Source: a virus
Virus record (IMG/VR): IMGVR_UViG_3300031851_000182
Location: 1-24,202 of that record
Direction: 5' to 3' (one strand)
DNA length: 24,202 nt
Below are positions 19,201 through 24,202 of the stretch, in pieces. Each line of letters begins with the position of its first letter. Within the stretch, counting starts at the first letter, position 1. Made by a program: the position numbers and the translations under genes. Below the pieces are notes generated by a model. The model did not search any database. It was not told where the DNA came from and worked only from the letters and a program-made list of their open reading frames with translations.

Positions 19201-22200
19201 ATATACAACTCAAGGTCACGGATGCACTTATTAGGATCAGGAACGGTGAGTGACGTATATTGCGTCATCATCTCATCGTATGCCTTATTAGCAATGTATG
19301 ATTTATTTTTCTGGATCAAACGATATGCGTCAGAATACCTACTCCAGGAGTTGGTAATGATATCACCAGGGAAGTAGAATCTGGGGTGCTTGACAGCAAT
19401 TTCTGCTTCAGCAAAATCAATGATTTGATCTTTGTTACCAAGGATCATTGCCGAGGCATCTTTGAATCTGTTGGTAGCAACACCATGGAAGACAGAGCTT
19501 GGGTTGCCGTAGTTTGCTCTATTGTTAATGACAATATCGCCTTCAGAGAAGTTGCCACCTGCCAACTGAGTATACTGGACTTCAGTATTTCTAACTTCTT
19601 CAAAGTCAAGGAAGTCGGCATTGATTCTGCTACTAGAATCGTAAAGCTCAGTAGGTGTAATAGAAGATTGTGAAATGTTATCGATGATAACGTTAGGATT
19701 AGTAATACTAACCAGACGCTCAAACAGCAGACCGTAGAATGTAGATCCTGGGTTGATAATCAACTCATCAACAGCATCCTGGGTGGCAGGATCAATATAA
19801 GGAGAGATGAATGTAATCTGACCAGCAATCTTAGATGATGCTGAGTAAACAAACTCATTAAGTCTTAGATCAAAGATACCAGTTTCAAACTGTGCAGTAC
19901 CTGAGGTCTTACTAACCACGATAGCATCAGTGACATTACCATCTCCATCAATATTAGTTTCTTCGATAATAGCAGTGTCACCTTCAAGGTTAGTGATAGA
20001 TTCACCAAACTGGAAGATAGTATCGCTATTAATAGCAGTAACACTCTGGACAAGTGCCGAGAAGAGGGTGCCACGAGTGATCTCTTCATTCAAGTTGAAT
20101 GATCCACCAACCAAGTTGATAACGTCGATATGAGTCGTGCCAGAGTCGATAATAGTAGCAACAACGTCGCTATCTTTACCTTGGACTTGCTGACCCAGAG
20201 TTGGGAAGATGCCGAAGTTTGGTGGACCTGCCTGACCAGAATACAATTCAATTCTGTAAATTACGGTAGGAGTAATCTCCAGAGATCTGTAGTTGACTCT
20301 AGACGCTGGTTTTGGTGGCTCGCCAAATACAATTTGTCCACCAACAATAGTATAGGAAACGCCAGGTGCCTGAATCACACCGTTAATAGTAATCAGCAAC
20401 TGATTCTGTTGGACGATAACCTGCTCACCTTCTACAGTAATTGGGAATTGCTTATCAATACCGTTAAACTGAGGTGAAATGTCGTCAAGTTTCTTCACGA
20501 TAGAGGTCAAGATTTCCTCAGAGGAAGTCAGACGCTTTTTACGGAAGAGGACTTCAGTATTGTTGTAATCGGTGTAAATTGGTTGTGCTGCACCGAAAGA
20601 TGTGATCTGGTTGACGTTGGAGTAGTTATTGATGTTAACTTCCTTCGTAAACTCAGTACCGACCTTTCTACCCGAAACATCCTTACCACCGACCAATTGC
20701 AACTGTCCAAACAGTTGGAATCCAGCAGGGTGATTGTTTTCAAGGATTTGAGTCTTCCATTTTGTGATGGGAATCTCAGACTTGATAACATAAGAGAAGT
20801 TCTGATAGAAGAAGGAATCTTGAATCTTTTGGACAATTTCGGAAGGTTTGCCGACGTTATCGATAAACTTACCAGGAGTCTTAGTCAAAGATCCGATATT
20901 CAACACACCACGAGCAATACTCATGTTATCGATAACACCAGATGCTTTGGAGATGGATCCAGTGACTTTTTCGCCCATTTTCCAATCTCCGTCATAATCG
21001 ACGATCTTGAGGATCTTAGGACCGATTTGCCAACCAGTATTAGTAGAAACCTTACCAGTTGCACTTGCAAGCTCAATTGCACTACCTTGGAAGACTTCTT
21101 CGCCTTCAAGGAAGCGAGATGTTGCAACAACTGCTTCTGCTTTACCACCGAAGACTTCGGTAAGCAATACTTGACGACCACTACCTTGAGTCAGGAATGT
21201 AATGTAATCACCTGCTTGTGCTGACTGTAGAGTCAATCCAAAGCGGATTTGGTCGGATTCTAGTGAGTTTGCCTGACCAGCGATTGCATAATAGACCTGA
21301 CCAGCAATCAATGCAGTCAAACCTGCACTGGATGGTTTGGGAAGGATGCCTTCAGTGCTACCAACATCTTCAGAGCGGAATTGGATTTCTGCACCAGTTG
21401 TGATACCGTGAGGGAAGTTAAACTGCAGATAGTTGAGGTCGAGGTTAACAACGTAGTTAAACTCAGACTTCAGAGTCACAACAGGCTCAGATGAGTATCC
21501 AGCACCAGGATTCTTGATGATGATCTCATTGAGTCGGTTATTCTTGATAACTGCGACTGCATCTGCACCTGTACCACCGCCACCGTCAATAACAACTGCA
21601 GGAGTCGATGTATAACCAGCACCAGGATCTGTGATCTTGATTTCGGAAAGAATCGAAGTATTGAAGAGTTGAAGGTTAACAGGGAAGGTAATTTCAGGTT
21701 TCAGGGTATAATCATGGGAATATCCGAAACCAAACTCATTATTCTTAAGTCTCTTGATCTTACCAATGTTTCTACCTGTCAGGAAGACAGATGCACCAGT
21801 ACCTTCGCTAGGAATGTTAACGCTGACAGCACCACCAGATCCAGACAGTGTGGGACCAAGAATACCAGTGATAGCGTCAATATCAACACTAGCAACGGTA
21901 TAACCTTTACCTGGGTCTGCAACAGCGACACTAGAGATTGCACCAGACCCAGTTTCATCATCTAGAAGGACTGTGACGGTAACTTTACCGCCTTCGCCGT
22001 CTCCATTAACAGGAACGTCGTAGTAGACGCCAGGTGCGTATTCTGTGCCGCCATCAATAACCTCAACCTTCTCAATTTGACGGAAGGATGCAATATCGGA
22101 GATGATAGGCAGTTTCTTATAGAATCCACCAGGAGAAACAAGTTTGATCGTATTAATAGGACCAACTGCTCTGGTAGATGTCGTGGAGTAGTATGAATAC

Positions 22201-24202
22201 TCATTTCCTTGATCATCAGATCCAATCTCAGCATTATTACGCTCAGGTTCTCTGTTGAGTGGGAATTTGAATTCAGTATCACTTACAATCTCACTAATTC
22301 TGAATCTACCTTGATATGGAGTTGTGATAACATCAATGTATGAGTTTTCTCCAACTGGGGAGTTAGATCCAGTCCTTGATGGGTCAAAGTAGTAAGAGAT
22401 GTTAGTAACATCACCAAGCACCAAGAATTTAACGAATGGTGTGCTTGCACCTGCACCTTGGATACCAGGAGTGCCCTCTCTAACAGTATTGTTGAAGGAA
22501 TACTCCAGTTTATACTGGTTGTCCTGAGAGAATGACAGATAGTAACCGAAGTTGGAAGGATCGCTAAGCTCGAAGTTATACTGGTGATTTCTAGTGAAAA
22601 TCAGAGTAGGATGCTTAGCATAGATGTTGACGTTTGCAATTCCATTGTTTACAAACGTTGGATCGGACACTGCGGTGTCTCTAATACCAAATGTGAATTC
22701 TCTAGATCCAATAACATCATCGATGAAGAATGATCCGTTATATTGAGCACCAGAGAATCCTTCAGCAAAGATAATCTCGCCTTCCTTATAGAAGTGTGGG
22801 GAATTGGATGTGCAATAGACTTTATCAGTTCTAACGCTGCTAGCAAGAAGAATATCTTTCTCAAGACGTGCAGTAACACGAATCTTCTTAACAGATGCAA
22901 AACCAGAGATCTCTACAGACTTCTCATCTTCTGCCAACGTAATATTGTTGGTGTTGACACTAACAACGTCATTAGGAATGAAGTTTGATCCAGGTTGGAC
23001 TTCTAAGATCTCAATACTATAGTTGTTACCTTGATCATAAGGCATCAAACGGGTGTACTGACTGATTGCCTCGTTAGTTTCAACGAAGGACCAAGTAACA
23101 CTACCATCAGATACATCACCAGTAGTATGTGTGGGAGGAGTGGGTGTAGTAACACCACCGCCACCAACAGCAACCTGATAAACGTTGAGTTTATACCACA
23201 CACGCTGACCAACAGCGTATAGACGATGTGGCAACCATTCAGGCATATCCAGACCAGTATATTGAGGTCTGGGGAAGGGGTGCTCAGTCAGATCAAGAGT
23301 AAATTTACCTGCGTCGTCGATGAATGCCCAGTTAATGACACCATCAGTAACAACACCAGTGTTGTGCTGAGGTGAAATTGTGCCAGATGTGCCAGCACCC
23401 TGTGCTTCATAGATTCTCTTTTGGTTGTAGACACGATCACCTTGTGCATATGCAGTTGATGCTACCCAAGGAGATTCCTCTTCAATAGTATCGAAGTAAG
23501 TGCCTTCAATCTGGTTGATATCTCCACCAAGAGTTGTAGTGCGGAATCTATCAGTATTATTAAATGTGCCAAAGATCTTACCAACTCTATACTTGGTGCC
23601 AATACCAGGATTCCTCAGACTACCTGCAGGAACCTCTGTAATAGTTGCAAAGGCAGTCGTAGTGCCAACGTTGTTAAACTGTTGCAGTATAGAATACTGA
23701 GTAAGTTTAAGTGGTTGGGTAAACGTAAATTCTTGGACGTTATCAATTTTCTGATATAGAGCATCCCTCAGATAGAATTTGGGGATAACATCAGCAGAGA
23801 TAATTAATCTCTTACCACGAGGTGATGGGATGGTAGAAGTCTTGGATGCATACTGGTCATACGCTGAAGATAGTGTATATGTACCAGGGATCAACGTGGA
23901 GAAAGTCTGGGACATGTCCAGAATTTGCAGACCACCAGGACCCTCTAACCATGTAGAAATTGCACCTGGAGAAACACTCGTCCAAGTCATACCGATAGTG
24001 TGATCGGTGAATGCAATATTACTGTAATTGCTAAGACCAGTCAGAGTGTATGCTGCACGCTGAGTATGTGCTCTATCAAACTTGATCAGTGCAACGTCAG
24101 AGTTGGACGTAGTGATTGCAATCTCAGAAGTGGGCACAGTATAAGAAGTGCCAGAATATGGAGCAGCATCATCGAGCACAAAGTCATCGATGTTACCACG
24201 GA
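10221..24202 (-). CDS. Giant mosaic virion structural protein, 5' end outside the window
   Basis: The frame stays open to the right edge, reading RGNIDDF ahead of the GTG at 24177-24179, so that GTG is probably internal and the true start lies upstream; at least 4,659 codons are present. Residues below count from that GTG. Recognisable parts in order: two W...Y..G..V carbohydrate-binding-like repeats (238-365), a degenerate cupredoxin-like segment (523-605), GxGY modules (701-794, 843-905), an NGVIQAPG module (about 1260-1300), an iterated cysteine unit (about 1570-3626) interrupted by FTCD/YPR domains (1925, 2010, 3002), a LamG domain (2270-2446) and a second concanavalin-like domain (3195-3381), two more NGI-Q-PG modules (about 4249-4380), another GxGY module and an Ig-like C-terminus (about 4540-4640). 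No enzyme active site or membrane segment was recognised. Size, domain content and neighbours suggest a large fibre or peripheral adhesin; no T4 counterpart is recognised. Confidence 0.85.
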   Translation of the reverse strand, partial: RGNIDDFVLDDAAPYSGTSYTVPTSEIAITTSNSDVALIKFDRAHTQRAAYTLTGLSNYSNIAFTDHTIGMTWTSVSPGAISTWLEGPGGLQILDMSQTFSTLIPGTYTLSSAYDQYASKTSTIPSPRGKRLIISADVIPKFYLRDALYQKIDNVQEFTFTQPLKLTQYSILQQFNNVGTTTAFATITEVPAGSLRNPGIGTKYRVGKIFGTFNNTDRFRTTTLGGDINQIEGTYFDTIEEESPWVASTAYAQGDRVYNQKRIYEAQGAGTSGTISPQHNTGVVTDGVINWAFIDDAGKFTLDLTEHPFPRPQYTGLDMPEWLPHRLYAVGQRVWYKLNVYQVAVGGGGVTTPTPPTHTTGDVSDGSVTWSFVETNEAISQYTRLMPYDQGNNYSIEILEVQPGSNFIPNDVVSVNTNNITLAEDEKSVEISGFASVKKIRVTARLEKDILLASSVRTDKVYCTSNSPHFYKEGEIIFAEGFSGAQYNGSFFIDDVIGSREFTFGIRDTAVSDPTFVNNGIANVNIYAKHPTLIFTRNHQYNFELSDPSNFGYYLSFSQDNQYKLEYSFNNTVREGTPGIQGAGASTPFVKFLVLGDVTNISYYFDPSRTGSNSPVGENSYIDVITTPYQGRFRISEIVSDTEFKFPLNREPERNNAEIGSDDQGNEYSYYSTTSTRAVGPINTIKLVSPGGFYKKLPIISDIASFRQIEKVEVIDGGTEYAPGVYYDVPVNGDGEGGKVTVTVLLDDETGSGAISSVAVADPGKGYTVASVDIDAITGILGPTLSGSGGAVSVNIPSEGTGASVFLTGRNIGKIKRLKNNEFGFGYSHDYTLKPEITFPVNLQLFNTSILSEIKITDPGAGYTSTPAVVIDGGGGTGADAVAVIKNNRLNEIIIKNPGAGYSSEPVVTLKSEFNYVVNLDLNYLQFNFPHGITTGAEIQFRSEDVGSTEGILPKPSSAGLTALIAGQVYYAIAGQANSLESDQIRFGLTLQSAQAGDYITFLTQGSGRQVLLTEVFGGKAEAVVATSRFLEGEEVFQGSAIELASATGKVSTNTGWQIGPKILKIVDYDGDWKMGEKVTGSISKASGVIDNMSIARGVLNIGSLTKTPGKFIDNVGKPSEIVQKIQDSFFYQNFSYVIKSEIPITKWKTQILENNHPAGFQLFGQLQLVGGKDVSGRKVGTEFTKEVNINNYSNVNQITSFGAAQPIYTDYNNTEVLFRKKRLTSSEEILTSIVKKLDDISPQFNGIDKQFPITVEGEQVIVQQNQLLITINGVIQAPGVSYTIVGGQIVFGEPPKPASRVNYRSLEITPTVIYRIELYSGQAGPPNFGIFPTLGQQVQGKDSDVVATIIDSGTTHIDVINLVGGSFNLNEEITRGTLFSALVQSVTAINSDTIFQFGESITNLEGDTAIIEETNIDGDGNVTDAIVVSKTSGTAQFETGIFDLRLNEFVYSASSKIAGQITFISPYIDPATQDAVDELIINPGSTFYGLLFERLVSITNPNVIIDNISQSSITPTELYDSSSRINADFLDFEEVRNTEVQYTQLAGGNFSEGDIVINNRANYGNPSSVFHGVATNRFKDASAMILGNKDQIIDFAEAEIAVKHPRFYFPGDIITNSWSRYSDAYRLIQKNKSYIANKAYDEMMTQYTSLTVPDPNKCIRDLELYIDAISIDIFRGGNVYTRKLCAKYFDVDGNFVYVNNESAETRYGFEKAKDMMKLAIVNNLTNSFTVPSGQPNQGITYVPWSEVDHGGYDGNGITADPSPNDPYGTNGANQSNNGTDNCSDVQAAITTLYDVVDETLLNGTLVDLPDESKGTYSPGQIKCRRDIGLMIDALAEDVSQGGNYNIIEFTKKYFDAAGAPIANGLIGEYAESLTAIDKAMHLSFQAINNLLYYQVNSRTSVTGFMLKDPTTYQGSYSGGEDDLQEFDVSAAVYTPSNGQMVLTIGTHSLTTSDTVTIRPHSLKFTCDSDNDASFHDYPRAGDPAFNTPLAISAETGTTITVNVGASPLVQFTPTAATYNPATGDMVLTIGSHSLEINDYVTIANDSLVFTCDMDANGTTHTYPRSTDPASGKRLFIHGADATTITVNVAASPADQQYAHTFVSASANSVSSGGGYTHTFVKGLDNAVFTGGGTTAKYFDPNYYSGRNETIQNCANVQAYIATLVDISTTAIAAQNLNNINALASITDGTFVAGENIRTTKIAYKDRAGGLFIVGDTITGITSGAQFEAIGSNSGLKWIFADAVTGSFQDGEYITNSTTANQNGVSLSVIEKYKRLSGKKSIKFPSTGYLVTKDSYDFSFGNTADFTVQGWFRADNLSTTQHLFDFRRLSATAGLRITLQTSGAITVYNGTSQLLTGGTLLANNWHHVAVVRTTSVLQLYVDGVQVGGNYADTNDYGYAAIYVGADFNAANQFTGYMDNVVVKNGESDFNTGFVPPTQIDYSNQYVKFGLDGEQPFVMDNQETYAIYTGQRISSAAIKELNYDQNFAIIENVDLGRSDHRNCADIIDLNAAWIAEEAVGRMEAAFPDFVIPGNNVAEGSYGGTNKCIRDTKDYIIGALVKDLRDGGNYNSLYTARTYLEASGKLKHVGNEILQTLYAWDQAFVLCKYVITTTDTTLTGTYTNRLRLPNNFATPASQSIQDEFDTLGREVLEVLAPNPDIFRDTGVLVWKNRDYIAEEVAGYILNKYEIDLNGTLTQFLEMPGYGQPYCERDVKQFILPAVIADLCTGGTYNVEAVIDNYLDDQNNILHVEHELNPMLDAFHHAKYLTQKAGNNLLLSPGEVSGDLGIPAWAQDDYHTPLYTSRGAFRDDTIIIDDEGYPQDNVSNWNRYKDATNAIAANIDLIAHEAVETMNDMSKYALFQIKGGPVNCSDDVKDILKALVHDLNYNCNERTWDAANLYVEPENNSLKHIEDDWEATVSVMKIVKDIATITMRNGFGRDYIPGNDPNNVDPSTYEANPKEQIFADCADAIDANIRWIAEQAVKAGQTQYPSLSINGGIYGGQQYTPSDATYIASSGEMVITMAGHGLVTGNRVTVRPDSIGFTCTLDGNNVTNYYPRKGDPAYTTSRLITAHTTDTITINVGASPAGEQYTHTFVNAHEGAVVSNGSIDCVHDVTDILRALVFNLKYDGDNWINWVSEFYTTYSGSLAHVTSLATEVNWILEEAKRLVKRAMRGQIITNVASYSGGVQAFSEAVPKPTTVLRNSLVDEGITLGGDYNNVVTRTFTNGTNNIASGSASATGITNDEDLVCSCVTVLPAGTPSDGVLWELGGNGAGAFIGIRDSGTYLRLRAGNGANSYAGGASTASDNGLALLDVQVSTLSDYFDGGEHEITWEIRVGGTVASGSGRVKLWIDGNLIGEASTPGLNTGLYEAGGLLAGGSTGGFATMSSDSTVPQGEPTASWAYTTGDMSYYRSRLVDPIYTGSESDNVATEVDTLMQLVTDAISNPADVTNRVSILPKIWPIKYTPDIAVRDTGLTYDSSAAEWNQTCAEVASAIDTLLEIYIDTIENAANNNTNQLDSIVRTTRLDAYTNSNYQQGTCEGPQSAIDTLFDIMVDTLGAGLNTDKSIANMLLFNKDAIAQRAFDETVTYYGTTEMTVDFCADILKAVRYDMITGGNAGAFRLVQNWFDGEGNFIAFQDIARTHLIYANTRVREYIKSVLYQLTEDPGWTTYNTYQLGIDGRLDYNREASEFIIDSSINAIEYSLETSKFPTEGSVTWVPSSDAVNINTKYELGYDYNTDPALVTLTPIVPVGFDRAEYRVRINRVNSFRRGDILQYIPASETSVAAFTGQTYWYVMTATAQWFEVGAHYMHDGRFRRIEVNTANTGQQIFSVVRRTGIDRSASLFPADPSQTPIQGGFNPADVIYGTTSESSSEVGSISLNQAEINRLYTRYNLNNVSQNLGVYENFQNGEQITVQSNPAVSGIILQSDRTDNDGLNFVNLTTVAGVINVGDILVGADSGTTAEVTSFDSRMLINVERGSFAQGDWLFDKASATEAYANTYLNKSGSLTGNDGGRITIDVETIGDAWDAGDIIYGSVTDYILEIKGLSGTQIQLNQYIHGTNIYQLELGTAIVDTGISDTFRVGDEVVLLQGTTLKDPGFRATVTEYINGINADPADPNYGIHRLFIGNLIPIGTGEDITALTIGSNNIGKLDLGSNFPSIYANVTSVIDTTYNSYGRVAAIDQQGITATVWLENVKGDFLNNMTVVSDYGWGGVVAKARTLEGRVDRYFRGFDGSQTQFDLTISNGEAYFPDPAGHMLIFVNGILQPPGGNNSYVAFSDKINFSEAPDIGSEFVGYYVGKLRQMDDISFEFDSLRSSFNLRREGLFYSLTLTEGVSSNVIRPENNIIVSLNGIIQEPGVAYEIVGSRIIFAEVPRAGSTFVGFSYIGSDTDVIAATVVPPVEAGDKLEIDGEEFARDVALIESSNSLITFEYTGSVKGRNAAALATIRSGQLNSAILTNSGDGYTSRPNVDVISSSGFDGRIKALMGITRIDVKTPGVSYLQPLVEIDNIVPDDFVNPSGTPVNGGRDIYNADEAIDGDTTTITPGAIAISQDPVNVTVNQGQTASFTVAATVSNSQQLNYQWQKKEYGTQTWSNIIGANQSTFNTNDAAQADDGDEYRVAITAAGATPVYSLSAILTVQTGATVISNFTPDQIFDDI
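10260..10560 (-). other. Ig-like domain at the C-terminus of the giant protein
   Basis: Residues about 4540-4640 read ISQDPVNVTVNQGQTASFTV, then LNYQWQKKE with the core Trp, then DDGDEYRVAI and a final SAILTV strand. It resembles the Ig-like domain that ends the next protein in the operon. Confidence 0.75.
10670..10850 (-). repeat. GDGY/GVSY beta repeats near the C-terminus of the giant protein
   Basis: The segment contains ILTNSGDGYTSRPNVDVI followed by IDVKTPGVSYLQPLVEI, a third occurrence of the GxGY pattern in the giant protein, just before its Ig-like C-terminus. Confidence 0.55.
11038..11178 (-). other. NGIIQEPG module, third copy
   Basis: The segment reads IIVSLNGIIQEPGVAYEIVG then RIIFAEVPRAGSTFVGFSYI, in near tandem with the second copy about 120 bases upstream in the reading direction. 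Confidence 0.65.
11298..11433 (-). other. NGILQPPG module, second copy
   Basis: The segment reads MLIFVNGILQPPGGNNSYVA then INFSEAPDIGSEFVGYY. It is preceded by FRGFDGSQTQFDLT, the typical partner strand of this module in phage fibre proteins. Confidence 0.65.
14035..14596 (-). other. Second concanavalin-like sandwich domain
   Basis: Residues about 3195-3381 show VLWELGGNGAGAFIGIRDSG, LRLRAGNGANSYAGG, HEITWEIRVGG and VKLWIDGNLIGEAS. The strand pattern and the LWIDGNLIG turn resemble a LamG-like fold, but the sequence is distinct from the first LamG domain. Confidence 0.55.
14898..15176 (-). repeat. FTCD/YPR domain, copy 3
   Basis: The domain starts ATYIASSGEMVITMAGHGL and contains FTCTLDGNN, YYPRKGDPA, DTITINVGASP and YTHTFVNAH. 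It lies about 1,000 residues after copies 1 and 2 and sits between the two halves of one cysteine unit (residues 2959 and 3103). Confidence 0.75.
16840..17372 (-). other. LamG/concanavalin-like domain
   Basis: Residues about 2270-2446 show SIKFPSTGYLVTKDSYDFSF, DFTVQGWFRADN, the hallmark NNWHHVAVVR followed by LQLYVDGVQVG, and a closing FTGYMDNVVV. This matches the LamG_3 type jelly-roll often used for glycan or protein binding in phage tail proteins. Confidence 0.8.
17884..18152 (-). repeat. FTCD/YPR domain, copy 2
   Basis: The domain starts ATYNPATGDMVLTIGSHSL and contains FTCDMDANG, TYPRSTDPA, TTITVNVAASP and a closing YAHTFVSAS. A stray second YTHTFVKG follows at about 17838-17860, possibly the remnant of a further copy. 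Confidence 0.75.
18180..18407 (-). repeat. FTCD/YPR domain, copy 1
   Basis: The domain starts AVYTPSNGQMVLTIGTHSL and contains FTCDSDN, DYPRAGDPA and TTITVNVGASP. It is directly followed by copy 2, so these two are in tandem. Confidence 0.75.
20275..20402 (-). other. NGVIQAPG module, first copy
   Basis: The segment reads LLITINGVIQAPGVSYTIVG followed by IVFGEPPKPAS. The V/L-NG-x-x-Q-x-PG...Y...G..I.F..xP..G pattern is widespread in phage fibre and baseplate proteins; T4 gp10 carries an RFNGILQ segment. It is probably a structural beta element. Confidence 0.6.
21465..21652 (-). repeat. Two GAGY beta repeats in the giant protein
   Basis: Two adjacent copies read IKITDPGAGYTSTPAVVI and IIIKNPGAGYSSEPVVTL, separated by a GGGGTGADA stretch. 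They follow the same pattern as the repeats filling residues 22-245 of the 627-residue protein. Confidence 0.65.
21800..22078 (-). other. GxGY module of the giant protein resembling the gp8 insert
   Basis: Residues about 701-794 show VEVIDGGTEY, DVPVNGDGEGGKV, VAVADPGKGY and GSGGAVSVNIP in that order, parallel to the insert in the gp8-like protein about 17 kb downstream. It probably forms a small beta domain; the function is unknown. Confidence 0.65.
22365..22613 (-). other. Degenerate cupredoxin-like segment in the giant protein
   Basis: Residues about 523-605 read HPTLIFTRNHQYNFELSDPS, then NFGYYLSF, then GTPGIQGAGA and finally ISYYFDPSRTGS. The layout matches the phage cupredoxin-like pattern (PTL..x..YxFxLSD.SN.GHPL ... 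GTPG ... LYYYC..HSGM), but the positions expected to bind copper are occupied by Tyr, Phe/Asp and others. Confidence 0.5.
23076..23474 (-). repeat. Two CBM5/12-like carbohydrate-binding repeats in the giant protein
   Basis: Two related units occur: PWVASTAYAQGDRVY...YEA ending DGVINWAFID (23316-23474), and PEWLPHRLYAVGQRVWY...YQV ending DGSVTWSFVE (23076-23240). The W...Y..G..V...Y layout with a closing W is typical of the CBM5/12-like folds found in phage fibres and chitinases. Sugar binding is inferred; the repeat itself is plain. Confidence 0.6.

Larger units (their letters stand above)
13300..19470 (-). repeat. Iterated cysteine unit (C-x-x-D...GGNYN) of the giant protein
   Basis: A helical-looking motif recurs seven times, with its cysteine at residues 1652 (CIRDLELYIDAI), 1817 (CRRDIGLMIDAL), 2539 (CIRDTKDYIIGAL), 2701 (CERDVKQFILPAV), 2862 (CSDDVKDILKAL), 3103 (CVHDVTDILRAL) and 3593 (CADILKAV). 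Most copies continue into D-x-x-x-GGNYN-like and Y-rich segments. A partner motif with C-(A/S)-D/N-V/I...I (residues 1776, 2147, 2495, 2959, 3481, 3532) or an IA..A helix precedes many copies by about 40 residues. Uninterrupted copies are 165, 162 and 161 residues apart. I do not recognise the family. Confidence 0.75.

Noticed and set aside
20583-21224. A 213-codon plus-strand open frame (and a 195-codon one at 15666-16253)
   Set aside because: Both are antisense to motif-rich parts of the giant protein, show no domain pattern and have no gap for their own promoter.
24177-24179. GTG as the start codon of the giant gene
   Set aside because: The frame remains open upstream to the window edge, no ribosome binding site is evident, and the residues before it continue smoothly, so it is more likely an internal valine.

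Overview
The window looks like part of the virion-structure module of a T4-like marine myovirus, most probably a cyanophage of Synechococcus or Prochlorococcus. The evidence is gene content. A recognisable T4 gp8 (baseplate wedge) homologue lies next to a DUF4815-type protein, a protein with a T4 gp10-like N-terminus, a YHYH-domain protein and a giant mosaic structural protein. The base composition is moderate rather than strongly AT-rich, which fits a Synechococcus-type phage better than a pelagiphage; this is an inference. No phage metabolic genes, tRNAs, integrase, insertion sequence or CRISPR array were seen.

All six genes are on the minus strand and are read from high to low coordinates. 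In transcription order they are: (1) a giant protein of at least 4,659 codons (10221 to the right edge, 5' end outside the window); (2) a 530-aa YHYH plus Ig-like protein (8614-10206); (3) a 494-aa protein with a gp10-like N-terminus and a C-terminal cupredoxin-like domain (7104-8588); (4) a 627-aa glycine-rich repeat protein (5221-7104); (5) a gp8-like baseplate wedge protein (3650-5185); (6) a DUF4815-type protein (left edge to 3646, 3' end outside the window). Coding density is nearly complete. Gaps are 35 bases or less, and genes 3 and 4 overlap by one base (TAATG). No non-coding stretch exceeds 300 bases.

Three of the short gaps hold an octamer close to the T4-type late promoter TATAAATA, and in two of them the stop codon of the upstream gene forms part of the octamer. 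This suggests late transcription with several entry points. Good Shine-Dalgarno sequences are scarce.

The striking feature is domain sharing. The same small modules recur inside different genes: a GxGY beta module, a GE-x-SGA module, Ig-like domains and cupredoxin-like domains. Within the giant protein a cysteine-containing unit of about 162 residues is iterated and interrupted by inserted beta-sandwich domains (a LamG domain, a second concanavalin-like domain and a thrice-used domain with an FTCD...YPR signature). The likely picture is a baseplate with peripheral fibres or decorations: gp8 and DUF4815 as core parts, and the other four as adhesive or decorative parts assembled from exchangeable cassettes, probably for contact with the host surface.
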